NCBI GenBank assembly: GCA_040508085.1
Contig: JBEVNO010000193.1
Coordinates: 1-62,809, forward strand
Direction: 5' to 3'
Origin: ZC4RG30 sp040508085
Lineage (GTDB): Bacteria > Pseudomonadota > Gammaproteobacteria > Steroidobacterales > Steroidobacteraceae
Length of the DNA stretch: 62,809 nt
In this document: one piece after another, positions 24,692 to 33,030 of the stretch
Layout of the letters: every line of letters starts with the position of its first letter
How positions within the stretch are numbered: position 1 is the first letter of the stretch
The notes under the pieces: generated by a model
Database searches by the model: none
The model's input: only the letters and a program-made list of their open reading frames with translations
What the model was told of the DNA's origin: nothing
Translations under genes and position numbers: made by a program

Positions 24692-25885
24692 TCAGCCGCC
24701 TTTCAGCTTTGCGCCGACCCGCTGGTAGGCCTCGCGGAAGGGAATGCCTTCCTTCAGCACCAGAGCGTAGGCTTCATCCGCCGCATTGATGGCCGCGTTC
24801 ACCTTGCCCTTGATGGCCGTCTCGTCGAACGATACCTCCGCCAGCGCCGTGGCCATCATGTCCAGCGTCTGCATGCCGGTGTCGATGCCACGGAACAGCG
24901 GGAATTTCAGCAGCTGCAGGTCGCGCTGGTAGCCGGAGGGCAGCTTGGCGAAGATACCCAGTGCCTCCACCAGGCAGCCATGGGCGGTGGCCGTGCGGCC
25001 GCGCACCAGCTCGAACACGTCCGGGTTGCGCTTCTGCGGCATGATCGAGGAGCCGGTGGTGAAGGCGTCCGGCAGCTTCACGAAACCGAATTCCTGCGTG
25101 TAGAACAGCAGCAGGTCGCTGGCGATGCGGCCGAGATCCTGCATGGTGAGGGTGATCTCGAACAGCAGGTGGCTCTCGGCCTTGCCACGCGAGATCTGCA
25201 CCGAGGTCACCGGCGCATGCACGCTGGCGAATTCCAGTTCCGCGCGCGTGGCCTCGCGATCCAGCTGCAGCGCCGGTGCGCCGTAGCCCGCCGCCGAGCC
25301 CAGCGGGCTCTTGTCGATGCGGCGCAGCGTGGCACGCAGGCCCACGGCATCATCGCGCAGCTCATTGGCATAACCGCCCGCCCACAGTTTCACGGAGCTG
25401 GGCATGGCCTGCTGCATGTGGGTGTAGCCGGGCAATGCGACCTGCCCCTGGCGATCTACCAGCCCATCCAGTGCGGCGACCACGCGGTCGACGCCCTGTG
25501 CCAGCTGCTCGGCGGCATCCTTCAGGTACAGCCGCAGCGCGGTGAGCACCTGGTCGTTGCGCGAGCGTCCCAGGTGGACGCGGCCGCCGGCGCTGCCAAT
25601 GTCGGAGGTGAGCCGCCGCTCCAGCGCTGTCTGGCCGTCCTCGTCGACCAGTTCGATCTTCCACTGGCCGCGCGCGTGTTCGTCGCCGAGGTTCTTCAGG
25701 CCCTTCTCGATCTTCTTGAAATCCTGCGGCGTCAGCAGGCCTTTCGCGACCAGCATGCGCGCATGCGCAATCGAGGCGCGCACGTCGTAGGCCACCAGGC
25801 GCTCGTCCAGCGCATGGTCTTCACCGGCTGTGAATGCCAGCACGCGCTCGTCCAGCGGTGCGCCCTTGTCCCACAACCGGCTCAT
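24692..25885 (-). CDS. argH: Argininosuccinate lyase (short Xanthomonas/Bacteroides type)
   Basis: 397 aa, against about 460 in E. coli, close to the length in organisms using N-acylated citrulline pathways. It splits argininosuccinate to arginine and fumarate. Signatures: HLGRSRNDQ, ALPGYTHMQQAMPSS, SPLGSAAGYG and the superfamily loop GSSIMPQKRNPD. The usual D-V-H-T near residue 85 reads D-G-Q-T, so one otherwise conserved His is replaced. It is the last gene of the arg operon; its ATG is one base after the argB stop. Confidence 0.9.
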   Translation of the reverse strand: MSRLWDKGAPLDERVLAFTAGEDHALDERLVAYDVRASIAHARMLVAKGLLTPQDFKKIEKGLKNLGDEHARGQWKIELVDEDGQTALERRLTSDIGSAGGRVHLGRSRNDQVLTALRLYLKDAAEQLAQGVDRVVAALDGLVDRQGQVALPGYTHMQQAMPSSVKLWAGGYANELRDDAVGLRATLRRIDKSPLGSAAGYGAPALQLDREATRAELEFASVHAPVTSVQISRGKAESHLLFEITLTMQDLGRIASDLLLFYTQEFGFVKLPDAFTTGSSIMPQKRNPDVFELVRGRTATAHGCLVEALGIFAKLPSGYQRDLQLLKFPLFRGIDTGMQTLDMMATALAEVSFDETAIKGKVNAAINAADEAYALVLKEGIPFREAYQRVGAKLKGG

Positions 25886-25886
25886 G

Positions 25887-26816
25887 CTACTTGCTGCCCT
25901 GGGTTTCCGCCGGGGTCAGCACCTTGATGTCGTCGACGATCAGCGTGCCCAGACCTTCGTTGGTGAACACCTCGGTGAGGATGCTGTCCGGGGCGTCGTA
26001 GGAGATCACGTGCACGCGGCGCACGCCGCCGCGGATGGCCTCTTCGATGGCCTTGGCCTTGGGCAACATGCCGTCCTTGATGGCGCCGGACTTGCGCAGC
26101 GCTTCCAGGCCCTTCAGGTCGGTATATGAAATGACGGAACCTGCGTCCGCCACATTGTCCAGGATGCCCGGCGCGCCGGTGCACAGGATGAGCTTCTCCG
26201 CGCCCAGCGCGGCGCCGATGGCAGCGGCCACGGTGTCGGCGTTGATGTTCAGCAGCGTGCCTTTCTCGTCGGCCGACAGCGGGCTCACCACCGGCATCAG
26301 CCCCGAATCGAGCAGGCGCTTCAGTACCGAATCGTCGACCAGGTCGATGTCGCCAACAAAACCGTAGTCGACCGTCTCACCCTCGACCTGCACCGGGCCA
26401 CGCTTGTGCGCCTTGATCAGGCCGGCATCCACGCCCGATACGCCCACGGCTTCGATGTCGAGCTCGCGGCAGAAGGCCAGCAGACGGGTATTGATGAGCC
26501 CGTTGAGCACCATCGAGGTGGCATCGATGGCCTTCTCGTCGGTGACCCGCCGGCCCTGCACCATGCGCGTGGGCACGCCCATGGCTTCGGTGACCTGCGT
26601 CAGCTGCGGACCGCCGCCGTGCACCATCACCACCTTGATGCCCAGGTAATGGAGGATGGCAATCTGTTCGATCAGTGCGCGCGTGGCGACTGGATCACCA
26701 AATACGGCGCCGCCGGCCTTCACTACGAAGGTCTTGCCCTTGTAGAGGCGGATGTAAGGCGCCGCATTGCGTAATGCCTGGATGGTTTGCGACTTCTCAT
26801 TGCTGTGCATGATCAT
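25887..26816 (-). CDS. argB: N-acylglutamate kinase
   Basis: 309 aa amino-acid-kinase fold. Visible: FVVKAGGAV near the start, VMVHGGGPQL (phosphate loop), GRRVTD, and the C-terminal NADTVAAAIGAALGAEKLILCTG. It phosphorylates N-acyl-L-glutamate. There is no fused acetyltransferase domain at the C-terminus, unlike the Xanthomonas argAB fusion, so it cannot supply the missing first step. An ATG six bases in is an alternative start. Gap of 15 bases to the carbamoyltransferase gene. Confidence 0.93.
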   Translation of the reverse strand: MIMHSNEKSQTIQALRNAAPYIRLYKGKTFVVKAGGAVFGDPVATRALIEQIAILHYLGIKVVMVHGGGPQLTQVTEAMGVPTRMVQGRRVTDEKAIDATSMVLNGLINTRLLAFCRELDIEAVGVSGVDAGLIKAHKRGPVQVEGETVDYGFVGDIDLVDDSVLKRLLDSGLMPVVSPLSADEKGTLLNINADTVAAAIGAALGAEKLILCTGAPGILDNVADAGSVISYTDLKGLEALRKSGAIKDGMLPKAKAIEEAIRGGVRRVHVISYDAPDSILTEVFTNEGLGTLIVDDIKVLTPAETQGSK

Positions 26817-26831
26817 GGACTTCGTTCTTCC

Positions 26832-27827
26832 TCAGGCGAGCAGACGGTGCAGCACGGCCATCTGGGCCGGCATGCGGTTATAGGCTTCGCGCACCACCAC
26901 GCTGCGCGGGCCATCGAGCAGCGCATCGGTCACCGCGGTGTTGCGGCGGACCGGCAGGCAGTGCATGAAGCGGGCGCTGGCATCGGCAGTGCCGAACCAG
27001 CTCTCATCGACACACCAGCTCTTCAGGCCGGCGCGCAGCGCGCCATCGCCCTGCGCATCGCCGTAGTGGCGCGTCGAACCCCATTCCTTGGCATACAGGA
27101 TACGCGCGCCTTTCATCGCTGCGGCGCGATCCGTGGTCTCGGTGAAGGAGCCCCCAGCGGCGGCGGCGAGCCGGCTCGCCTTGGCGGCGATCGGCGGCGG
27201 GATCTCATACCCTTCAGGACGCAGTACGACGACTTCCATGCCGCGCTGTGCCGCCATCGTCATCGCTGCAGTAGGCACCGCCAGCGGCAGTGCGCGCGGA
27301 TGCCACACCCACGACAGCACGAACTTGCCGTGCTCCGGCACCTGCAGTTCATCCAGTGTCTTCCAGTCGGCCAGCGCCTGGCAGGGGTGGTTCATGGCCG
27401 ATTCCATGTTGATCAGCGGGCCATCGACCAGGTCGGCCATGGCCTGGAAACCGACCTCGTTGATGTCGTCGTCGAGATTGGTGCCGTCGGCGAAGGCGCG
27501 GATGCCCAGGGCATCCGCATAGGAGGCCAGCACCGGAATGCCTTCGCGGATGTGCTCGGCGCGATCGCCATCCATCACCGCGCCGAGCCGGTTCTCCAGC
27601 TTCCAGGTGCCCTGGCCGGGAGTGATGACGAAGGAGCTGCCACCCAGCCGCGCCATGCCGGCCTGGAACGAGGCCAGCGTGCGCAGGCTCGGGTTCATGA
27701 ACAGCAGGCCCAGCACCTTGCCGGCCAGTACCTGCGGTTCCGGCGCGAGCTCCAGCTTGCGCGCCAGCGCCACGAGGTCGCGCACGGCCGCAGGCTCGAG
27801 GTCCGCGAGATCAATGAAGCGTTTCAT
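26832..27827 (-). CDS. argF': N-acylornithine carbamoyltransferase, succinylornithine-type features
   Basis: 331 aa. It moves a carbamoyl group to N-acylated ornithine, giving N-acylcitrulline. It resembles the acetyl- (AOTCase) and succinylornithine (SOTCase) enzymes rather than ordinary ArgF: MNPSLRT (45-50), GTWKLENRLGAVMDGD, INMESAMNHPCQ, WHPRALPLAVP, PEGYEIPP, FMHCLPVRRN (287-296). Residue 90 (GDRAEHI) is Ala. At this place the Xanthomonas AOTCase has Glu92 and the Bacteroides SOTCase has Pro90, and known Glu92 substitutions including Ala turn AOTCase toward succinylornithine. The lysine that is carboxylated in AOTCase (QKAI) is also absent (AQMAV). The last Arg of the phosphate motif SxRTR is Leu51. 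Confidence 0.88.
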   Translation of the reverse strand: MKRFIDLADLEPAAVRDLVALARKLELAPEPQVLAGKVLGLLFMNPSLRTLASFQAGMARLGGSSFVITPGQGTWKLENRLGAVMDGDRAEHIREGIPVLASYADALGIRAFADGTNLDDDINEVGFQAMADLVDGPLINMESAMNHPCQALADWKTLDELQVPEHGKFVLSWVWHPRALPLAVPTAAMTMAAQRGMEVVVLRPEGYEIPPPIAAKASRLAAAAGGSFTETTDRAAAMKGARILYAKEWGSTRHYGDAQGDGALRAGLKSWCVDESWFGTADASARFMHCLPVRRNTAVTDALLDGPRSVVVREAYNRMPAQMAVLHRLLA

Positions 27828-27847
27828 GAGGGTTCGTGGGCGCGCTC

Positions 27848-29029
27848 TTATCCCAGCCGCTTGAGTGCGGCGGCTAGCAGATCGACCTCGGCCTCCTTCA
27901 GGGTAAAAGGCGGCAGCAGCCGCAGCACGTTCGGATCACCGCTGGTGCCGGTGAGGATGTTGTGTTCGGCCAGCAGTGCCTTCTGCAGCTGCACCGCCGG
28001 CACCCGGGAGATGAGCCCGGTGAGGAAGCCTGCACCCTGGTGACCCGTGATGGGCCCGACGATGCAGGTCTTGCGGATGTAAGCACTCACGCGGCGCACG
28101 TTTTCCAGCAGGCCGTCGTTCTCGATGGCGTCGATGCAGGCCTCGATGGCCGCGCCCGCCATCGGCCCGCCGCCGAAGGTGGTGCCCAGCGCGTCGAGTT
28201 GCACCGCATCCGCTGCCTTTTTCATCATCAGCAGCGCGGAGCAGGGGAAGCCGTTGCCCAGCGCCTTGGCGCTGGTGATCATGTCCGGCAGCACGCCGTA
28301 GAGATTCGCCGCGAATGGTTCGCCGCAGCGGCCGAAGCCGCACTGCACTTCGTCGAAGATGAGCACGGCGCCGGTCTCATCACAGCGCTGGCGCAGCGCC
28401 TCGAGAAAGGCGGCGCCCAGATCGAACGCACCGCCGACGCCCTGGATGGGCTCGACGATGACGGCCGCGGTGTGCGCGGTGATGCCGGACAGCGCCGCCA
28501 ACTCGGTGCGCGACAGGAACTTCACGTCGAAAGGAGTGCGCGGGAAGCCGTACCACTTCTTGGCGGCGCCCCAGGTAAGCGCGCCAGCCGCCGCCGTGCG
28601 GCCATGGAAGCTCTGTTCCAGCGCCACCACTTCGGTGCGGCCTGGGTTGAGCTTGAAAGCCATCTTCAGCGCATTCTCATTGGCTTCGGCGCCACTGTTG
28701 ACGAAGAACACGCTCTCCACCGGCAGCTTCGAGAACGCCACCAGCTTGCGCGCCGCGCGCAGCCGCACATCCATGGGCACCGCGTTGCTCTGGAAGTTCA
28801 CGTCGCGGGCCTGGTCGGCCAGCGCCTTGGTCCATGCGGGGTGGCCGTAACCCAGCGCCGCTACCGCGTGACCACCATACAGATCGAGCACGCGGCGCCC
28901 ATCGGCAGCAATCAGCCAGACGCCTTCACCGCGCACCACCTCGAGCGGGTACTGCGCGAAGACGGGCGCGAGCGGATCGTGCGCGGCATGGGTTGGTTCA
29001 TGGCTCGTGGCCAGGGCGGGGGTGCTCAT
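27848..29029 (-). CDS. argD: N-acylornithine aminotransferase
   Basis: 393 aa class III PLP aminotransferase that makes N-acylornithine from N-acylglutamate semialdehyde. Visible: FVNSGAEANENALKMA, the QSFHGRTAAAGALT loop, the cofactor-binding LIFDEVQCGFGRCG, and the PLP lysine in ITSAKALGNGFP. The ATG at 29029 has an AGAAGG ribosome site. The frame is open upstream to 29164, but that part is not aminotransferase-like. Its place between argC and the carbamoyltransferase fits the pathway order. Confidence 0.93.
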   Translation of the reverse strand: MSTPALATSHEPTHAAHDPLAPVFAQYPLEVVRGEGVWLIAADGRRVLDLYGGHAVAALGYGHPAWTKALADQARDVNFQSNAVPMDVRLRAARKLVAFSKLPVESVFFVNSGAEANENALKMAFKLNPGRTEVVALEQSFHGRTAAAGALTWGAAKKWYGFPRTPFDVKFLSRTELAALSGITAHTAAVIVEPIQGVGGAFDLGAAFLEALRQRCDETGAVLIFDEVQCGFGRCGEPFAANLYGVLPDMITSAKALGNGFPCSALLMMKKAADAVQLDALGTTFGGGPMAGAAIEACIDAIENDGLLENVRRVSAYIRKTCIVGPITGHQGAGFLTGLISRVPAVQLQKALLAEHNILTGTSGDPNVLRLLPPFTLKEAEVDLLAAALKRLG

Positions 29030-29094
29030 GGGGTGCCTTCTGGAAGGTTGCGCACTTCGTGTGTAGGTGTGGCGGGACTGATGGCTTCGTGCGC

Positions 29095-30156
29095 TCAGGT
29101 CCAGCCGGCGGCCGGCGCGGTGAGGCCGGCGGTCTCGGGCAGGCTGAGGAGGCGGTTCATCCACTGCACGGCACCGCCGGCAGCACCCTTGTTCAGGTTG
29201 TCGAGCACGCTCATCACCGCCACCACCTTGCCGTCCGTGGCCACGGACAGCCGCGCGTAATTGCTGCCAGCCACATCCTTGATGCGTGGCGGCTGTGCGC
29301 CCACCGTCACGAAGGGGGAGTGCGCGTAGAACCTGGTGAATGCCTCCAGCAGCTCTGCCTGCGAGGCAGGCTTCGCCAGAGCAGCCTGCACCGTCACGTG
29401 GATGCCACGTGCGAACGGCCCCGAGTGCGGCACGAATGCGAAATGCGCGTCCACGCCGCTGGCGGTCCTCGCCAGCGCAGTGACCTCCGGCGCATGGCGA
29501 TGTGCCAGCGCGTTGTACGCATACATGTCGCTGTGCCGCTGCGGGTGGTGCGTGCCTTCAACCGGCTTGCGCCCCGAACCGGTGCTGCCGGTGACGCCGC
29601 TGACGAACAGCGTCGGCGTGGCGATGCCCAGCTTCAGCATTGGCACCGAGGCCAGCAGGATGGCCGTGGCGAAGCAGCCCGGATGACCCACATGCGGAGT
29701 CGGCGCGGCGGTCAGGTGCTCCGGCACTGCGCAGGTGAAATCCTTCAGCCGCGCCGGGGCGCCGTGCTCGTGCTTGTACACCGCCGCATAGGCTTCGTTG
29801 GTGGTGAAGCGGTAATCGGCCGAGATGTCGACCACTGTGGGCCTGGTGCCAGCCGCTTCGGCCTTGGTGAGCAGCCGGTCGATCAGGGCGGCGGCTGCAC
29901 CATGCGGGGCAGCCGAGAAAACGGCGCTGTGTGGCAACGTGGTCACCAGCTGCTCGATCTCCTCCAGCGAGGCGAAGCGCGTATCCGGATAGACATTGGC
30001 CAGGTGGCCGAACGCCTTTGCCACCGATTCACCGGGCTGGCTGTCCGACAGGATGCCGGCCAGTTCGAAGTTGGGGTGGCCCGCGATCAGCCGCAGCAGT
30101 TCACCGGCCACATAGCCGGTGCCGCCGAGCACGATGGTCGGGATCTTCGTGTTCAT
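29095..30156 (-). CDS. argC: N-acyl-gamma-glutamyl-phosphate reductase
   Basis: 353 aa. Rossmann start IVLGGTGYVAGELLRLIAGHP, catalytic Cys in VGHPGCFATA, and a conserved GVTGSTGSGRKPVEGTHH loop. It reduces N-acylglutamyl phosphate with NADPH to the semialdehyde. The ATG shares one base with the stop of the preceding P-loop gene (TGATG), so the two are translationally coupled, which ties the unknown gene to this step of the pathway. Confidence 0.94.
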   Translation of the reverse strand: MNTKIPTIVLGGTGYVAGELLRLIAGHPNFELAGILSDSQPGESVAKAFGHLANVYPDTRFASLEEIEQLVTTLPHSAVFSAAPHGAAAALIDRLLTKAEAAGTRPTVVDISADYRFTTNEAYAAVYKHEHGAPARLKDFTCAVPEHLTAAPTPHVGHPGCFATAILLASVPMLKLGIATPTLFVSGVTGSTGSGRKPVEGTHHPQRHSDMYAYNALAHRHAPEVTALARTASGVDAHFAFVPHSGPFARGIHVTVQAALAKPASQAELLEAFTRFYAHSPFVTVGAQPPRIKDVAGSNYARLSVATDGKVVAVMSVLDNLNKGAAGGAVQWMNRLLSLPETAGLTAPAAGWT

Positions 30157-31232
30157 CAGGCCGCCGCGGGGGCCGGAAACTTCGCCGACAGGCCCAGCCC
30201 CTCGATCAGGTGATCGCCCAGCGCCGCGCCGTTGGTCAGCGCGTTGAAGGCGCGTACCTGCATCTGCTCCTCGATGATATCCACACCGACCCGGTTGTCG
30301 GTGGCGGGGCCCGTGACCGCAGCCGGCTCGACCATGAAACGCTCGCGCAGCAGCTTCACGCCGCCCCAGGCCGCCACGGGATCATTTGCCGACAGCACCA
30401 CGCTCGACAGCGCATTGCGGATGTCCTCGCATTCAAGGATGGCAGCCACGCCATACGTGCCGATCAGCCCATCACCCAGTTCGAACACGATCACGTCCGG
30501 CTTCTGCGCGGCGAGCTCGGTGAGCATCGAGCGTGTCAGTGCCGGGCCGGTCTTTTCGGTGGTGGTGACCACGCCCAGGTCGGTGAAGATCATGCCGTTG
30601 CGCGCGCCGGAGTCTTCCATGGCAAGGATGTCGCGCCGCAGCGAGACACCAGTGGCCTTGAACACATCGACGGTCAGGCCGCGGTGGCGCATGCGCGACA
30701 CGATGGAGCAGGCCGCGGCGGTCTTGCCGGCTTCCATGCAGGTGCCGGCCAGTGCCACCACCGGCACGCCCAGCGTCTCGAGCTTGGCGTTGTAGTCGAG
30801 CTTGCGCGAACCCACCCGTGCCGGCACGCCGATGCGCTCGCCGAGATAGGGGAACTGCAGCACCACGCCCAGCACGCGGCAATTGAAGGGCGTGCCCTTG
30901 TCCGGGTTCACCGAATCGCAGATGCCCAGCACGCCGCCGATGTTCAGCATCTGGATGATGTCGCCGGCCTTCACGCTGGCAGGCACATGCCCTGAATAGC
31001 CGAACAGCGCGCGCCGCGGCCCGAGCGCGCCCACGACGATGTCGCCCTTCACGACCTTGGCCATGCGGCCACTGGTCAGTTCCAGGGTGTTGTAATTGGA
31101 TTTGTTGGTCAGGATCTCCACGACCAGCACCACGCCTTCCTCGGCGGGAATCTCATCCGAGATGCGCAGGTCGTGCTTCAGGCTCAGCGCCTGGGTGACC
31201 GAACCGATCTTGTCCACCACCACTGATCTCAT
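30156..31232 (-). CDS. Unassigned P-loop protein inside the arginine operon (BioD/DUF1611-like)
   Basis: 358 aa, not confidently recognised. The N-terminal half (1-150) is a beta-rich domain of unknown type (RISDEIPAEEGVVLVVEILT, MAKVVKGDIVVGALGPRRAL). The C-terminal half is a P-loop domain: GTCMEAGKT at 163-171, with the G-x5-GKT spacing of dethiobiotin synthetase and DUF1611, then FKATG (191-195), PDVIVFELGDGLIG (245-258) and VVLSANDP (278-285). DUF1611 has the same order of motifs, and its member DgcN is a D-glutamate N-acetyltransferase. The gene lies between argG (5-base gap) and argC (TGATG overlap). The operon has no recognised glutamate N-acylation gene, so a role in acylating glutamate is plausible but is inference only. 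Confidence 0.8.
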   Translation of the reverse strand: MRSVVVDKIGSVTQALSLKHDLRISDEIPAEEGVVLVVEILTNKSNYNTLELTSGRMAKVVKGDIVVGALGPRRALFGYSGHVPASVKAGDIIQMLNIGGVLGICDSVNPDKGTPFNCRVLGVVLQFPYLGERIGVPARVGSRKLDYNAKLETLGVPVVALAGTCMEAGKTAAACSIVSRMRHRGLTVDVFKATGVSLRRDILAMEDSGARNGMIFTDLGVVTTTEKTGPALTRSMLTELAAQKPDVIVFELGDGLIGTYGVAAILECEDIRNALSSVVLSANDPVAAWGGVKLLRERFMVEPAAVTGPATDNRVGVDIIEEQMQVRAFNALTNGAALGDHLIEGLGLSAKFPAPAAA

Positions 31233-31237
31233 CGTCG

Positions 31238-32473
31238 TCAATCCTTGTTGTGCGGCAGCTGGCCGGCGCGGGTATAGAACACGCCCGTGAGGGCGACGAT
31301 CTTCGAGAAGCCCAGGGCATCCTGCGGCGTCCATTCGCCCACGGCCTCGCCGTAGACGCCCTTCGAAGCCTTCATCAGGGAGAAGGGCGATTCGACGCCC
31401 TCGACAAAGCAGGCGCCGGGCCGCAGCAGGACGTGCACGTCGCCGGTGACGCGCGCCTGCGAGGACAGCATCAGCGCCTCGATGTCGCGGCACACCGGAT
31501 CCAGCAGCTGGCCTTCGTGCACCAGGTCGCCATAGGGCGCCGCCACCATCTCCTTGATGCGCTGCTGGCGCGGCGTCATCACCAGCTTCTCCAGCTCGCG
31601 ATGCGCAGTCAGCAGGATGTCGGCGGCGGGCGCCTCGAAGGCCACGCGGCCCTTGGTGCCGATGATGGTGTCGCCCAGGTGGATGCCACGGCCGATGCCG
31701 AAGCGGGCACCGATGGTCTCCAGCTGTTCGATCACCTCGACGGGCGACAGAGTCCTGCCGTCGAGGCCGGCCGGCCGTCCCTGCTCGAAATGGATGGTCA
31801 GTCGCTGCGGCCTGGCAGGCTGGTCGAAGGCATCCTTCGACAGCACCCAGGCGGAATCCGGAATGCTGCCGGTCGAGGTCAGCGTCTCGGTGCCCCCGAT
31901 GGTCACGCCCCACAGGCCACGGTTGATCGAATACGCCGCGCCATGCGGCGGGATCGGCAGGCTGCGCGCCTGCAGGTAATCCAGCTCTTCCTGGCGCTTG
32001 AAGGCGTGGTCGCGCACTGGCGCGAACACTTCCAGATCCGGCGCCAGGGTGCGCAGCGCCACTTCGAAGCGCACCTGGTCGTTGCCGGCCGCAGTGCAGC
32101 CATGCGCGATGGTGTCCGTGCCCAGCTCATGCGCCACGCGCGCGATGGTCTGCGCCTGCATCACGCGCTCGGCGCCGACGCACAGCGGATATAGATTGCC
32201 GCGGCGCACGTTGCCCATGATCAGGAACCGCAGCACCTGCTCGAAGTAATCGGCGCGCGCGTCGATCTGGTGATGCGCGATGGCGCCGAGTGCCCTGGAG
32301 CGCTCACCCAGCAGCTTCGCGGCATCAGCATCGATGCCGCCAGTGTCGACAGTCACGGTGATGACGGGACGGCCGGTGTTCTCGGCAACCCACGGCACCA
32401 GGAAAGAGGTGTCGAGGCCACCGGAATAGGCCAGAACGATGGGCTTGGCGCCCTGAGGGGATTTGGCAGTCAT
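31238..32473 (-). CDS. argG: Argininosuccinate synthase (short type)
   Basis: 411 aa. The ATP pyrophosphatase loop AYSGGLDTSF is at the start. Further motifs: GNLYPLCVGAERVMQA, AHGCTAAGNDQVRFE and IGGTETLTSTGSIPDS. It joins citrulline and aspartate with ATP. Length and sequence are closer to the Xanthomonas/Bacteroides group than to E. coli (447 aa), in line with argH and the carbamoyltransferase. It lies 11 bases after argR and five before the P-loop gene. Confidence 0.93.
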   Translation of the reverse strand: MTAKSPQGAKPIVLAYSGGLDTSFLVPWVAENTGRPVITVTVDTGGIDADAAKLLGERSRALGAIAHHQIDARADYFEQVLRFLIMGNVRRGNLYPLCVGAERVMQAQTIARVAHELGTDTIAHGCTAAGNDQVRFEVALRTLAPDLEVFAPVRDHAFKRQEELDYLQARSLPIPPHGAAYSINRGLWGVTIGGTETLTSTGSIPDSAWVLSKDAFDQPARPQRLTIHFEQGRPAGLDGRTLSPVEVIEQLETIGARFGIGRGIHLGDTIIGTKGRVAFEAPAADILLTAHRELEKLVMTPRQQRIKEMVAAPYGDLVHEGQLLDPVCRDIEALMLSSQARVTGDVHVLLRPGACFVEGVESPFSLMKASKGVYGEAVGEWTPQDALGFSKIVALTGVFYTRAGQLPHNKD

Positions 32474-32484
32474 GATTGGGTTTC

Positions 32485-32937
32485 TTAGAGACGGAATGCG
32501 GAGCGCAGGCGATCGAGCAGGCGCTGCTGCGCCGGGCCGTCCTGCGTGGCGATGAAAATGGTGTCATCGCCGGAGATGGTGCCGATGGCTTCGGGCCAGG
32601 CAGCCTTGTCGATGGCCACGGCGACGGAACCGGCCGCGCCGATGGTGGTGCGGATCACCGTGATGGATGGACCGGCGGTACGGATGTCGCGCACGAAACG
32701 TGCGATGGGACCGAAGCCACCTTGCACCTGGGCGGGCTCCTCGCCCGGTGGCAGGTACCGGCCCTGCGCCTTCAGCACGCCGAGCTCGCGCATGTCACGG
32801 CTCACCGAGGATTGCGTGACTGCGAAGCCGTCGGACTTCAGCAGGCCCACCAGATCGGACTGGCGACGCACGCCACCCGCGCGCAGATGGCGCAGGATGG
32901 ACTGGCGGCGGTCGGTCTGGTGGCGGTCGGTCTGCAT
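32485..32937 (-). CDS. argR: Arginine repressor ArgR
   Basis: About 150 aa. An N-terminal winged helix (RRQSILRHLRAGGVRRQSDL, then VTQSSVSRDMRELGV) is followed by an arginine-binding hexamer domain (SVAVAIDKAAWPEAIGTISGDDTIFIATQ). It is the first gene of the eight-gene arg operon, so it probably represses itself and the pathway. Two in-frame ATGs (32958 and 32937) both lie inside copies of a TCTGCATAA repeat that may be its own operator. Neither has a clear ribosome site; 32937 fits the family length. Confidence 0.92.
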   Translation of the reverse strand: MQTDRHQTDRRQSILRHLRAGGVRRQSDLVGLLKSDGFAVTQSSVSRDMRELGVLKAQGRYLPPGEEPAQVQGGFGPIARFVRDIRTAGPSITVIRTTIGAAGSVAVAIDKAAWPEAIGTISGDDTIFIATQDGPAQQRLLDRLRSAFRL

Positions 32938-32977
32938 AATAAGCCGCGCAGTCTGCATAAATAATCGTCGTTATGCA
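32931..32977. promoter_or_regulatory. Candidate ARG-box operator region
   Basis: TCTGCATAA occurs twice (32931-32939 and 32952-32960), 21 bases apart, which is the period of tandem ARG boxes. The second copy forms an inverted repeat with TTATGCA at 32971-32977 (10-base spacer). The sites differ from the E. coli ARG box, so this is a suggestion. They overlap the argR start. Confidence 0.4.
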
Positions 32978-33030
32978 AGCGTGGGTCTTGCCGGACCATC
33001 GGCCGTTCGCGGGACGCAACCGATCCGGTA

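Noticed and set aside
24692..25885. argH as a truncated pseudogene because it is 60 residues short
   Set aside because: The short length matches the Xanthomonas/Bacteroides group; the signature loop and both ends are present.
31233..31913. N-terminal extension of the P-loop protein into argG (open frame to 31913)
   Set aside because: The added part is low-complexity and lies over argG; the ATG at 31232, five bases after the argG stop, fits operon spacing.
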